In this document: positions 41,371 to 49,488 of the stretch, one piece after another
Layout: each line of letters begins with the position of its first letter
How positions within the stretch are numbered: position 1 is the first letter of the stretch
DNA from: Limiplasma sp031549415
GTDB lineage: Bacteria; Bacillota; Clostridia; Christensenellales; Aristaeellaceae
Length of the DNA: 64,000 bases
Direction of reading: 5' to 3'
NCBI GenBank assembly: GCA_031549415.1
Contig: JAVBPU010000005.1
Coordinates: 124,001 to 188,000, forward strand
Position numbers and translations under genes: made by a program
Notes under the pieces: model-generated
What the model was told of the DNA's origin: nothing
What the model saw: only the letters and a program-made list of their open reading frames with translations
Databases searched by the model: none

Positions 41371-42369
41371 ATGGCTACTTTTGAAGGATACGAAAGACGA
41401 ATCCAAAAAATTGAAAAGACGCTGGCCGAGTACGGCTTCCAGGATCTTGACTCGATGGCGCAGTTTGTGAAGGACAAGGGCGTGGACGTGGGCCCCATCG
41501 TGCGGGGCATTCAGCCCATCGCCTTTGACAACGCCGTGTGGGCCTATCAGCTGGGGGCCGCCATCGCGCTGAAAAAGGGCGCAAAAACCGCCGCCGAGGC
41601 TGCCGAGGCCATTGGCATCGGCCTGCAGGCCTTCTGCATCCCCGGTTCCGTGGCGGACCAGCGGGAAGTGGGCCTGGGCCATGGCAACCTGGGCGCTATG
41701 CTGCTGCGGGAAGAGACCGAGTGCTTCGCCTTCCTGGCCGGGCATGAGAGCTTTGCTGCCGCTGAAGGCGCCATCGGCATTGCCCGCACCGCCAACAAGG
41801 TGCGCAAAAAGCCCCTGCGGGTCATTTTGAACGGCCTGGGCAAGGATGCCGCGTTCATCATCAGCCGCATCAACGGCTTCACCTATGTGCAGACCCAGAT
41901 GGATTACAGCACTGGTAAGGTGAAAATCGTCAAGGAAACCCCCTATTCCGACGGGGAAAAGGCCAAGGTTCGCTGCTATGGCTGCGATGACGTGACCGAG
42001 GGTGTGGACGTGATGCGGCTGGAAAAGGTGGACGTGTCCATCACCGGCAACAGCACCAACCCCACCCGCTTCCAGCACCCGGTGGCCGGCACCTACAAGA
42101 AGTGGGCCATCGAGAATGGCAAGAAATATTTCTCCGTGGCCTCCGGCGGCGGCACGGGCCGCACTTTGCACCCGGACAACATGGGCGCAGGTCCCGCCAG
42201 CTATGGCATGACCGACACCATGGGCCGCATGCACGGCGACGCCCAGTTTGCAGGGTCCTCCTCCGTGCCTGCCCACGTGGAAATGATGGGCCTCATCGGC
42301 ATGGGCAACAACCCCATGGTGGGTGCGACGGTGGCCGTGGCTGTGGCCATTGAGGAAGCCGGGAAGTAA
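41371..42369 (+). CDS. GGGtGRT protein
   Basis: 332 residues carrying the family's signature FSVASGGGTGRTLHPDNMGAG in two parts, plus IVRGIQPIAFDNAVWAYQLG, FCIPGSVADQREVGLGHGNLGAM, VRCYGCDDVTEGVDVM and HVEMMGLIGMGNNPMVGATVAVAVAIEE. Soluble; function unknown, always near the NifU-like gene. ATG 41371 follows AGAGGTGAG. A decayed copy of part of this gene lies at 44134-44217. Confidence 0.92.
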   Translation: MATFEGYERRIQKIEKTLAEYGFQDLDSMAQFVKDKGVDVGPIVRGIQPIAFDNAVWAYQLGAAIALKKGAKTAAEAAEAIGIGLQAFCIPGSVADQREVGLGHGNLGAMLLREETECFAFLAGHESFAAAEGAIGIARTANKVRKKPLRVILNGLGKDAAFIISRINGFTYVQTQMDYSTGKVKIVKETPYSDGEKAKVRCYGCDDVTEGVDVMRLEKVDVSITGNSTNPTRFQHPVAGTYKKWAIENGKKYFSVASGGGTGRTLHPDNMGAGPASYGMTDTMGRMHGDAQFAGSSSVPAHVEMMGLIGMGNNPMVGATVAVAVAIEEAGK

Positions 42370-42389
42370 GGGACTACAAGGGTTTTAGA

Positions 42390-42420
42390 GAACCTTCCGT
42401 TCAGCGGAGGGTTCTTTTTT
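42390..42420 (+). terminator. Rho-independent terminator after the GGGtGRT gene
   Basis: GAACCTTCCG TTCAG CGGAGGGTTC then TTTTTT. Confidence 0.9.
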
Positions 42421-42481
42421 AGGGCAAAACCCGCTTTTTAGGGTGTTGTCCATTGAATGGTTAGGTGCATAATACAACCGA

Positions 42482-42510
42482 TTGACAAACCCGTATCTAC
42501 GTTATATACT
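42482..42510 (+). promoter_or_regulatory. Promoter of the WG-repeat lipoprotein
   Basis: TTGACA (42482-42487), 17-bp spacer, TATACT (42505-42510). Confidence 0.85.
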
Positions 42511-42550
42511 TGGCCAATACCAAAATCTAGTTCGAGATGGAGAGAGAATC

Positions 42551-43909
42551 ATGAAAAAGTTGCTGTCTATCCTTGTTTGCTTGATGATGGTGCTGTTGCT
42601 TGGCTGTGCAACCGCAGAGGGGCGCGCATTCGACGTGGCTCTCGAGCAGGTCGCAGAGTTGAACACGCGCTATTCGCTTTCATGGGTGGAGGATCAAAGT
42701 CTTCTACTTGTGAACACCCGTAGCGAAGGCTATCAGCTGATGACGCCCGAGGGCGAAGTCCTGTTCACCGTGGACAGTGCCAAAGTGTCCTATGAAAAGT
42801 ACGGCTATTACCTCACAATCGAGGATTCCGGCTTAAATATGTGCGGGCTTCTCAACTCCCAGGGCGAGCTTGTGGTGCCCTACAGCTATTCAGATTTTGA
42901 AATGATATCCAACGAATATTGCATTGCCGTGTCGCTCGAAAGCACCACCGACGACGCCTACGATTACGCCTCCGGCTTCTTTGGCTCGGGCGACGATCAT
43001 TACAACGTGCTTGCCTACGATTTTTATAATTTGACCACCAAGGAAAAGATCGGCAGCCTCTCCCGCTCCGACTTTAAACGCGATATCCTTCTATTGCACG
43101 ACGGCTTCATGATCGAAAACCGCAGCGGCGTTGTGAAGGCCTATGATTTTTCACTCAATTTTGTCAAGGATGTGGAGGGCAGTTTCTACAGCCAAGACTT
43201 CTTCTATAACACCACCAACGCCATCTACAAAAACGGTGTCACTGACGACCAGCAGCTTGTGCTGGATGGGTATAAAGTCATCAACAAGCTCAGCGATAAC
43301 GTCTACTCCATCCGTTCGGTGCTCAACGATATGTACGGCGCCATGGACAAGGACGGCAACATCATCATTCCTGCCGAATATACCGACATTAGCAGTACCG
43401 ACGGCAACTACGTCATCGTCGGCATGGGCAATTACGACAACCGGGTGTTAGGGGTATACCGGATCGGGGAAGGCCTTGTTGTGCCCTGCGAATATGCTAA
43501 GTTCTCTCGCGCCAACAACGGCTATTTCAACAACGGCTATGTGATGTACAACCATGATGGAAAGCTCGGTTATGTAAGCCTTACGGGCGAAGTCACCAGC
43601 CCCGCCAAATACAAAGAGGACATCATTACCACCCTGGGCATCAGTTACTACGTTACCGACTTGGAAGGCAACTACATCCTTGCGGCGGCGGACGGCACCG
43701 AGACTGTGGTCGACTATGCCAGCCTTGAAAAATACGGCAACAACACCAATGGCCGTATGATAAAAGCCCAAAACAAGGACGGCGTGGAAGGCTATATCAA
43801 TAGCTATGGCGAGGAAGTCACCGCCTTTGACGGCAATTTCTCCTACGCCAAATTCTCCTACAACGGCGATTATGTCTACTTTGATCATACGATTTACAAG
43901 GTTCGGTGA
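42551..43909 (+). CDS. WG-repeat lipoprotein
   Basis: 452 residues. Lipoprotein signal MKKLLSILVCLMMVLLLGC with lipobox Cys at residue 19. The rest is a series of WG-type beta repeats (CGLLNSQGELVVPYSYSDF, YGAMDKDGNIIIPAEYTDI, YRIGEGLVVPCEYAKF, LGYVSLTGEVTSPAKY, EGYINSYGEEVTAFDG). Surface-anchored; binding partner unknown. ATG 42551 (GGAGAG 5-6 nt upstream). Own promoter and terminator. Codon use looks somewhat less GC-rich than neighbours, and the gene sits between the GGGtGRT gene and its fragment, both hints of insertion. Confidence 0.88.
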   Translation: MKKLLSILVCLMMVLLLGCATAEGRAFDVALEQVAELNTRYSLSWVEDQSLLLVNTRSEGYQLMTPEGEVLFTVDSAKVSYEKYGYYLTIEDSGLNMCGLLNSQGELVVPYSYSDFEMISNEYCIAVSLESTTDDAYDYASGFFGSGDDHYNVLAYDFYNLTTKEKIGSLSRSDFKRDILLLHDGFMIENRSGVVKAYDFSLNFVKDVEGSFYSQDFFYNTTNAIYKNGVTDDQQLVLDGYKVINKLSDNVYSIRSVLNDMYGAMDKDGNIIIPAEYTDISSTDGNYVIVGMGNYDNRVLGVYRIGEGLVVPCEYAKFSRANNGYFNNGYVMYNHDGKLGYVSLTGEVTSPAKYKEDIITTLGISYYVTDLEGNYILAAADGTETVVDYASLEKYGNNTNGRMIKAQNKDGVEGYINSYGEEVTAFDGNFSYAKFSYNGDYVYFDHTIYKVR

Positions 43910-43917
43910 CATTTTAG

Positions 43918-43942
43918 CCCCCGGCGAAAGCCGGGGGTTTTT
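43918..43942 (+). terminator. Terminator of the WG lipoprotein
   Basis: CCCCCGGC GAAA GCCGGGGG then TTTTT. The same hairpin recurs at 44091-44113. Confidence 0.9.
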
Positions 43943-43961
43943 AGACTGTCGAAGAAGATCC

Positions 43962-44086
43962 GTTGGGGGCTGCCGCCCCTAAAACCCGCCCAGGGCTTCG
44001 CCCTGGACCCTTTCTTGGGCCGTATTTCACACGGTCCCAGGCAGCTGTAAAAAAGAATTTTCACAAAAATAAGGCTTTTTCAGCAA
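43962..44086. repeat. 125-bp composite repeat (family C), copy 1
   Basis: GGGGCTGCCGCCCC, then CCAGGGCTTCGCCCTGG, then ACGGTCCCAGGCAGCTGTAA and the segment TTCACAAAAATAAGGCTTTT TCAGCAA. Matches 59232-59357 in order and orientation. Confidence 0.85.
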
Positions 44087-44090
44087 CCTG

Positions 44091-44113
44091 CCCCCGGCGA
44101 AAGCCGGGGGTTT
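44091..44113 (+). repeat. Second copy of the CCCCCGGC-GAAA hairpin
   Basis: Same 20-nt hairpin as at 43918-43937, followed by TTT. Confidence 0.85.
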
Positions 44114-44133
44114 CATCTTTGTTCTATATTCGC

Positions 44134-44217
44134 CGGCACCTACAGGATGGGCCCATCGGTATGGGCAACAACCCCACGGTGGGGCAGCGGTGGCCGGGGC
44201 CATTGAGGAAGCCGGCT
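44134..44217 (+). pseudogene. Decayed fragment of the GGGtGRT gene
   Basis: 44160-44190 reads ATGGGCAACAACCCCACGGT GGGG, matching 42301-42324 (ATGGGCAACAACCCCATGGT GGGT), and continues to CCATTGAGGAAGCCGG as at 42347-42362. The preceding GCCGGCACCTACA matches 42086-42098 of the same gene. Short deletions break the frame (residues PIGMGNNPTVGQ are still readable). Two pieces of the parent are therefore joined with ~190 bp missing. Confidence 0.8.
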
Positions 44218-44303
44218 TCCATTTCTTGCATTTATGAATCGAAGCCTGTATAATGACATGCGTTATAATCTTTATCAAAAAATACGGATAGGAGATTTTT
44301 CGT

Positions 44304-44522
44304 ATGGATTTTACGGCACTTCTTATTTATTATGTCATCATGGGCGTTGTCTTTGGCTTCATCTGCAGATATGTGGCAAAGAGCAAGGGTTATGAAGGCG
44401 GCTTTGCCTGGGGTTTCTTCCTGGGTATTATCGGCTTATTAGTAGTTGGGTTTCGGCCTACCATTCAAAATCAACCCGCCAGCCCTTCAAGCCCCTCCGA
44501 TACCCCCGACTCCCGTTCGTAA
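44304..44522 (+). CDS. Small membrane protein
   Basis: 72 residues: helix LLIYYVIMGVVFGFICRYVA, a KSKGYEGGFAWGFFLGIIGLLVVGF second helix, and a Pro/Ser-rich tail PASPSSPSDTPDSRS. The YVAKxKGYxGGFAWGFFLGIIGLIVV pattern recurs in small clostridial membrane proteins of unknown function. Start ATG 44304 follows GGAGATTTTTCGT. Possible terminator at 44611-44650. Confidence 0.75.
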   Translation: MDFTALLIYYVIMGVVFGFICRYVAKSKGYEGGFAWGFFLGIIGLLVVGFRPTIQNQPASPSSPSDTPDSRS

Positions 44523-44610
44523 ACCTTCCCTTTCCCTTGGCTAAAGCCACCTGAATTGGTGGCTGCTGCCAGCCGCAGTCAAAACCTGAATGGTTGCATT
44601 TGTTGCCGCG

Positions 44611-44650
44611 AACCTTGTTTGCCATAAAAAAACAAGGGTTTGCTTTTGTT
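44611..44650 (+). terminator. Possible terminator after the small membrane protein
   Basis: AACCTTGTTT ... AAACAAGGGTT, then TGCTTTTGTT; could act on either strand since the TraB gene ends at 44678. Confidence 0.4.
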
Positions 44651-44677
44651 GTGGTACGAAAAAACCACATCATTCCC

Positions 44678-45628
44678 CTACTCCCCGCTCAAACACTCCA
44701 CCTTATACCCCCGGCTCTCCAAATCCTCCAGCACGCTGTCCCCCGGCAACACCAGGTGCAGCAGCCCCACGGTCACAAACAGCACCCGCCCTGGCTCCTC
44801 CCGCATCATGGCATCCAGGCGGTCCGCCATCAGCCGGTTCCGCCTGGTGATGAGCCCATGGTTGTATTCCTGCACAAAGGCTACATTCGGCTCCCCCTGC
44901 ATCCCTGCCAAAAAGCTGTCCACAAAGGCCTGGCTGTTTCCCTGCCGCCACCAGGTGGGCCAAAGCTGCATATCCGCGTCCAGGCCGGTGGCCGTGGAGG
45001 GGTCCAGCACCACGCCTAGCGCCTGCTCCAGCATATATTCCTGCAAGGCCGGGCTAAACTGGTTAAAGGCGTCCAGTTGCTCCTGGGTGGTTTCCAGGTA
45101 GGCCACGGGCGCTTTTCTTTTTTTCACATAGCCCTCCAACACGGTTTCCACTCCCAGGGTCTCCGCCTCCGCCAGGTTGGCCGCCCCCATCATGTCGGCG
45201 GTGGTCTCCAGGGACAGGGCGGCCATGGCCGCCCAGGGGCGGTGCTTGTCAAAGGCATCGGAACGATAGCCTTTTCGCTTGCACACCTCCTGCACCCTGG
45301 CATAGCACTCCGGTGAAACCACGTCGTATAAGCGGGTCTTGTCGGTGAAATACATGCATTGCACCGCTGCCTGCACCGCCTCTTGGGAGGTGTTGTCGCA
45401 CTCAAAAACAAAGGTCTCCGCCTCCTCCATGGCGGCCTGGAGGGCCGCCCCAAAGGGGTGCATCTCCTGGCTGCCGATGTGGATGGAGCCCAGCACATAG
45501 GCCGCGCCGCCCTCCTTGGTGACCTTGTAGAAAATGCCCTTCACGTCCGCCTCTTCCCCCTGGACGCCTGCAGCCACAGCCAGGCAGACCAGGACCATTA
45601 TCACCGCCGCGCATCGTTGCAGCCTCAT
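44678..45628 (-). CDS. TraB/GumN-family protein, secreted
   Basis: 316 residues. Signal peptide (CAAVIMVLVCLAVAAGVQG), then FYKVTKEGGAAYVLGSIHIGSQ (the GxxH motif), AMEEAETFVFECD, and late RNRLMADRLDAMM ... LFVTVGLLHLVLPGDSVLEDLESRGY (second motif). Belongs to the TIKI/TraB/GumN fold, putative metalloprotease or erythromycin-esterase-like; activity of bacterial members is unclear. ATG 45628 overlaps the helicase stop (ATGA) with GGAGGGGG upstream: translational coupling. The longer frame lacks a signal peptide and is rejected. Confidence 0.92.
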   Translation of the reverse strand: MRLQRCAAVIMVLVCLAVAAGVQGEEADVKGIFYKVTKEGGAAYVLGSIHIGSQEMHPFGAALQAAMEEAETFVFECDNTSQEAVQAAVQCMYFTDKTRLYDVVSPECYARVQEVCKRKGYRSDAFDKHRPWAAMAALSLETTADMMGAANLAEAETLGVETVLEGYVKKRKAPVAYLETTQEQLDAFNQFSPALQEYMLEQALGVVLDPSTATGLDADMQLWPTWWRQGNSQAFVDSFLAGMQGEPNVAFVQEYNHGLITRRNRLMADRLDAMMREEPGRVLFVTVGLLHLVLPGDSVLEDLESRGYKVECLSGE

Positions 45629-48060
45629 TCCGCTTCCCCCTCCGTCAGCCGCCGGTTGGCCTGACTGATGCTTTCCTTGCAAAACCGCCAGTGCTCCGGC
45701 AACAATTGTTCATACTCCCGCAGAAAATACCGTTCATCCGCCAGCACCACAATGCCCCGGTCCTCTTCCGCGCGGATGACGCGGCCCGCCGCCTGCACCA
45801 CCTTTTGCATGCCGGGGATGCGGCAGGCAAAGGCGAAGCCGTCCCCAAAATGCCGCTGGTAGCAGGCTTGCACAGTTTTCAGCCGCAGGCTGGGCACCGG
45901 CAGCCCCACCCCCACGATGATGGCGCCGATGAGCTGCTCCCCCGGCAGGTCGATGCCTTCGCTGAACAGGCTACCCAGCACGCACAGGCCCAGCTTGGCC
46001 TCCTGGTCTGTGGTAAAAGCCTCCAGGAAGGCCTGCCGGGCGGCCTCGTCCATCTCCTGGCTCTGGACCAGCAGGGGCAGCAACGCCATGTCCCGCAAGT
46101 GCCTTTCGATCATTCGCAAATAGGCATAGCTGGGAAAATAGGCAATGTATTTCCCCGGCCGGGAAAGAACCGCCTCCGCGATGCCCTCCGCCACGGCCGG
46201 CGCGGTTTCCTCCCGGGTCCCATACCTTGTGTTCACCCGCTGCCGCACCACCGCCAGGTTTTCCTTGGGAAAGGGCGAGGGCAACGCAAAGCAGGCGTCC
46301 TCCTCCCCGCCGCCCAGCAGCTGCTTCGTGGCGGACAGGGGAGCCATGGTGGCGGAAAAAAACACCGTGCCTTGCAGGCGCTTGGTCACCCGGGCAATCT
46401 CCTTGGCCGGAAGCAGGCAGTACAGCTCCACCACCCGCTCCTTGCCATGCTTGGTGAGCAGCACCGCATAGTCCTCGTCCAAATGCTCCGCCGCGTGCAA
46501 AAAGGGCGCACAGAGCCGCAGCACCATGGAGGCATCCGCCATCACCTCTCCATGGGGGACGGGGTTTCCCAGCAGCTGATAGGCCGCCAGGCACAGCGTA
46601 CGGGCCGCCTCTTCCACCGGTGCTGGCAGCTCCTGCAAGACCCCTTCTTTGGGCAACGGCTCCACCGCCAAAGGCTCCTGTCGGTCCTGCCTTCCGGCTT
46701 CTCCGCTGCCCCGGCCTTCTTCGTTGCCCCGGCCTTCTTCGTCACCCGGCTGCTTTTCCTCCCCCCCGAAGCCCACGGCCCGCAGGGCGTCTATGGCCTG
46801 GGTCAGGGCCTTGTAGTAAGGGTGCTTTCGCCCCACCGCCTTGCCAAAGCGCACCCGGCAGTCCCGCAGCACGCCGCTGTCCAGCGCGCCGGACAGGCTT
46901 TCCCGCACCCGGTCCACCACGTGGTGGGCCTCGTCCACCAGCAGGGTCACGTCCCGCCGGAACTGAAAGATGCGTTTCAGCTGCGCAAAGGGATCAAAGG
47001 CGTAGTTCAAATCCATCACTGCCACATCCGCTAGCTCCGTCAGGGCCAGGGCAAACTCAAAGGGGCACAACAGGTGCTTGTCCGCCAGGGCGGTGACCAC
47101 CGGGTCCGTCCACAGTTCCTTGCAGGCGGTGATCTCCTGGAGGGCGTCCCCCAGCCGCAGGTAATGCCCCTTGGCCCGGGGGCACTCCGCCGGGTGGCAA
47201 CGGGCATAGCCCGCGCACATCTTCTCCTTGGCGGACAGGGTCATGATCCGCGCTTCCAGGCCTAGGCCCAGCATCTGTTCCAGGGCCATGAGCGGGCTTT
47301 GCCGGGCGGTGGTCCGGGCCGTGAGGTAAATGATCTTCCCGGTTTTCCCCTGGCCCAGGGCCTTGAGGGCCGGAAACAGCACCGCCGCGCTTTTGCCCGT
47401 GCCTGTGGGCAGGCTGGCAAAGAGCCTGCGTTTCCGGGTGATGGCGGTATAGACCTGGGCCGCCATTTCCCGCTGGCCCTCCCGGTAGGTGGGAAAGGGA
47501 AAGGGCAGCTCCGCCAGGGATGCGTCCCGGGCGTCCCGGTGGGCTTTCTCCGCCACGGCAAAGGCCATGTAGGGTTCCAGCAACGCCGCCAGCTCCGCGA
47601 AGAGCTGCTGGCGGGAAAGCTGCTCCTGAAAGGCCGCCAGCACCTCCCCCTCCTCGCTGACATAGGAAACGCAAAAGCCCACCTGCAGGCTGTCCTGCTG
47701 GATGGCCACCATGGCGGCATAGGTCAGCGCCTGGGCCCGATGGGCCGGAAAGGCTTCTCGGGGCGTGCTTGCCGCGTAAGCCAGCTTCATTTCCTCCACA
47801 AAGGGGACCTCTCCGGGGGTAAAGGCATCCATGCGGCCATAAACGGTGATCCGCTCCCCCAGGCAGCAAAACACCTGCTTGAGGGCGCGCTCCACCTCGC
47901 CTTGCTGTTTCTTTTGCCGGGCCTGGTGGGCGCGGGTGCCCGCCCACAGCTCCTCCATGCCGCCGGAAGGCAGAATGTCCTCCGGAAAGTACGAAAACTC
48001 CACCAAGTCCCGCACGGAGACCCGTAGGGCGGTTTTTTCAGTTGTGGTGACCGCCCCCAT
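45625..48060 (-). CDS. RecB-family nuclease fused to XPD/DinG-like DNA helicase
   Basis: 811 residues. N-terminal ~190 residues hold the full RecB/Cas4 nuclease set: GTRAH45, GRMD78, VEE90MK92 and Q110ALTY114. Helicase: Walker A LPTGTGKS (~217-224), Cys at 282, 288, 293, 313 and 332 (four could bind the 4Fe-4S cluster of XPD helicases), DEAHH box at 376-380, an acidic Glu/Gly-rich insert (DEEGRGNEEGRGSGEAG, ~455-475), and C-terminal VIRAEEDRGIVVLADERY motif VI. Probably a 5'-3' DNA helicase-nuclease for repair or defence. ATG 48060; the Shine-Dalgarno is weak. Coupled to the downstream TraB gene. Confidence 0.92.
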   Translation of the reverse strand: MGAVTTTEKTALRVSVRDLVEFSYFPEDILPSGGMEELWAGTRAHQARQKKQQGEVERALKQVFCCLGERITVYGRMDAFTPGEVPFVEEMKLAYAASTPREAFPAHRAQALTYAAMVAIQQDSLQVGFCVSYVSEEGEVLAAFQEQLSRQQLFAELAALLEPYMAFAVAEKAHRDARDASLAELPFPFPTYREGQREMAAQVYTAITRKRRLFASLPTGTGKSAAVLFPALKALGQGKTGKIIYLTARTTARQSPLMALEQMLGLGLEARIMTLSAKEKMCAGYARCHPAECPRAKGHYLRLGDALQEITACKELWTDPVVTALADKHLLCPFEFALALTELADVAVMDLNYAFDPFAQLKRIFQFRRDVTLLVDEAHHVVDRVRESLSGALDSGVLRDCRVRFGKAVGRKHPYYKALTQAIDALRAVGFGGEEKQPGDEEGRGNEEGRGSGEAGRQDRQEPLAVEPLPKEGVLQELPAPVEEAARTLCLAAYQLLGNPVPHGEVMADASMVLRLCAPFLHAAEHLDEDYAVLLTKHGKERVVELYCLLPAKEIARVTKRLQGTVFFSATMAPLSATKQLLGGGEEDACFALPSPFPKENLAVVRQRVNTRYGTREETAPAVAEGIAEAVLSRPGKYIAYFPSYAYLRMIERHLRDMALLPLLVQSQEMDEAARQAFLEAFTTDQEAKLGLCVLGSLFSEGIDLPGEQLIGAIIVGVGLPVPSLRLKTVQACYQRHFGDGFAFACRIPGMQKVVQAAGRVIRAEEDRGIVVLADERYFLREYEQLLPEHWRFCKESISQANRRLTEGEAE

Positions 48061-48069
48061 CCGCCGGGC

Positions 48070-48747
48070 CTAGTCCCGGTTACGGGAGAGGATCAGCAGC
48101 CGTAGCAGCTGCAACAGGCTGCTGATGGCGGAGGCCACATAGGTGAGGGCCGCCGCGCTCAGCACGGCCTTTACGCCCCGTAGCTCCTCCTGGGTCACAT
48201 AGCCGCCCTGGGACAGCATGGCCACCGCCCGCCTGCTGGCGTTGAACTCCACCGGAAGGGTCACCAGGGAAAACAGCAGCGTGACGGCAAAGCAGGCGAT
48301 GCCGATGGTCATCAGCGGCTGCCAGCTAAACAAAATGCCCGCCATAAAAATGGGAAAATACAGGTTGCTGCCCAGCTGCACCACCGGCAGGATGGCGGAG
48401 CGCAGCTTTAGCGGGCCATAGCCGCTGCCCTGCTGCATGGCGTGGCCGCATTCATGGGCGGCAATGCCGATGGCCGCAATGCTGCTTTTGCCAAACACGC
48501 CCTGGGACAGGCTGAGGGTGTTGCTCCGGGGGTCATAGTGGTCCGTTAGCTCTCCGGCCACGGAGGTCACGGCCACCGTGCCGTTGCCCGAGCGGCTCAG
48601 CAGGTCCCGCGCCACCTGCTCCGCCTGCACGCCCCGCTGTGTGCCGATTTTCGCGTATTTTTTATAGGCGGCGTTCACCTTGAACTGGGCCCACAGGCCC
48701 AGCAGAAGCCCCGGCACCATCAAAATCAGGGTCCAATCTAGGTACAT
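48070..48747 (-). CDS. Membrane zinc metallopeptidase (YugP-like)
   Basis: 225 residues. N-terminal helix TLILMVPGLLLGLWAQF, zinc motif AAHECGHAMQQ, further helices LYFPIFMAGILFSW and LMTIGIACFAVTLLFSLVTLPVEFNASRRA, and a C-terminal helix. Matches Zn_peptidase_2. ATG 48747 has GGAGGG 8 nt upstream. 9 bp upstream of the helicase gene; the three genes form an operon. Confidence 0.94.
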   Translation of the reverse strand: MYLDWTLILMVPGLLLGLWAQFKVNAAYKKYAKIGTQRGVQAEQVARDLLSRSGNGTVAVTSVAGELTDHYDPRSNTLSLSQGVFGKSSIAAIGIAAHECGHAMQQGSGYGPLKLRSAILPVVQLGSNLYFPIFMAGILFSWQPLMTIGIACFAVTLLFSLVTLPVEFNASRRAVAMLSQGGYVTQEELRGVKAVLSAAALTYVASAISSLLQLLRLLILSRNRD

Positions 48748-48776
48748 AAGCATCCCTCCACAAATCCACAAAACCC

Positions 48777-48785
48777 TGGTATACT
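48777..48785 (+). promoter_or_regulatory. Possible extended -10 promoter of the flavin reductase gene
   Basis: TGGTATACT, 112 bp before the ATG; no good -35. Confidence 0.35.
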
Positions 48786-48897
48786 ATCTGCGGGGAGACG
48801 GTTCTGGTTCCGTTTCCCTGCTATCCAGCATACACCATTTTGATGAAAATTCAACCCAGTGCCCGCAAAATGTCAGTTTGAACGGAGGAATCCCACT

Positions 48898-49419
48898 ATG
48901 GCAGAGCTCATTCGCAAGGAAGTCCCTTTTTCCCAAGTGGCGCAACAGGTGGTCGACCAAATGCAAAACGGCGGCATCTTTCTCACCACTTCCGCTAGCA
49001 ACGCAAAGCCCAACACCATGACTTTGGGCTGGGGCGGCATCGGCCCCTTCTTTAACCTGCCCGTATTCTATGCGGCGGTACGGCCCAGCCGACACAGCTT
49101 TTGGCAGCTGAAGCGCAGCAACGAATTCACCATCAGCGTACCCCTGCACGGCATGCAGCAGGAGCTGACCTTTGCCGGAACCGCCTCTGGCCGGGACGTG
49201 GACAAATTGGACGGCCATGGCCTGACCGCCGCCCCCGGATGGGAGCTGGCCACCCCCATCATCAAAGAATGCGGCCTGCACCTGGAATGCCGGGTGGTGT
49301 CCTCTCCCACCCTGACGCCCATCAACATCACCCCGGAAATCGCCCAGCGCTTTTATCCCGAGGGGGACCTGCACACCCTTTTCCTGGGCCAGATCGTCCG
49401 CTGTTACTATACAAAGTAA
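48898..49419 (+). CDS. Flavin reductase-family (FMN split-barrel) protein
   Basis: 173 residues: GIFLTTSASNAKPNTMTLGWGGIGPFFNLPVFYAAVRPSRHSFW is the FMN-binding split-barrel N-terminal pattern, then EFTISVPLHG, and FLGQIVRCYYTK at the end. Probably an NAD(P)H-flavin oxidoreductase of the conserved Firmicutes type. ATG 48898 has GGAGG 8 nt upstream. Confidence 0.9.
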   Translation: MAELIRKEVPFSQVAQQVVDQMQNGGIFLTTSASNAKPNTMTLGWGGIGPFFNLPVFYAAVRPSRHSFWQLKRSNEFTISVPLHGMQQELTFAGTASGRDVDKLDGHGLTAAPGWELATPIIKECGLHLECRVVSSPTLTPINITPEIAQRFYPEGDLHTLFLGQIVRCYYTK

Positions 49420-49440
49420 GTACGAATTCACAGGAATACG

Positions 49441-49488
49441 AAATCCCTCTCCGGTGCATGCTATGCCATGACCGGGGAGGGATTTTTG
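49441..49488 (+). promoter_or_regulatory. Hairpin that covers the spoIIR ribosome-binding site
   Basis: AAATCCCTCTCCGG (49441-49454) pairs with CCGGGGAGGGATTT (49472-49485), 14 bp with one G-U, then TTTTG. The right arm contains the spoIIR Shine-Dalgarno GGGGAGGG (49474-49481). It could be the flavin reductase terminator, a translational lock on spoIIR, or both. Confidence 0.7.

Noticed and set aside
44091..44113. Second functional terminator
   Set aside because: Hairpin is identical to the lipoprotein terminator but has only three T and no gene directly upstream; listed as a repeat.
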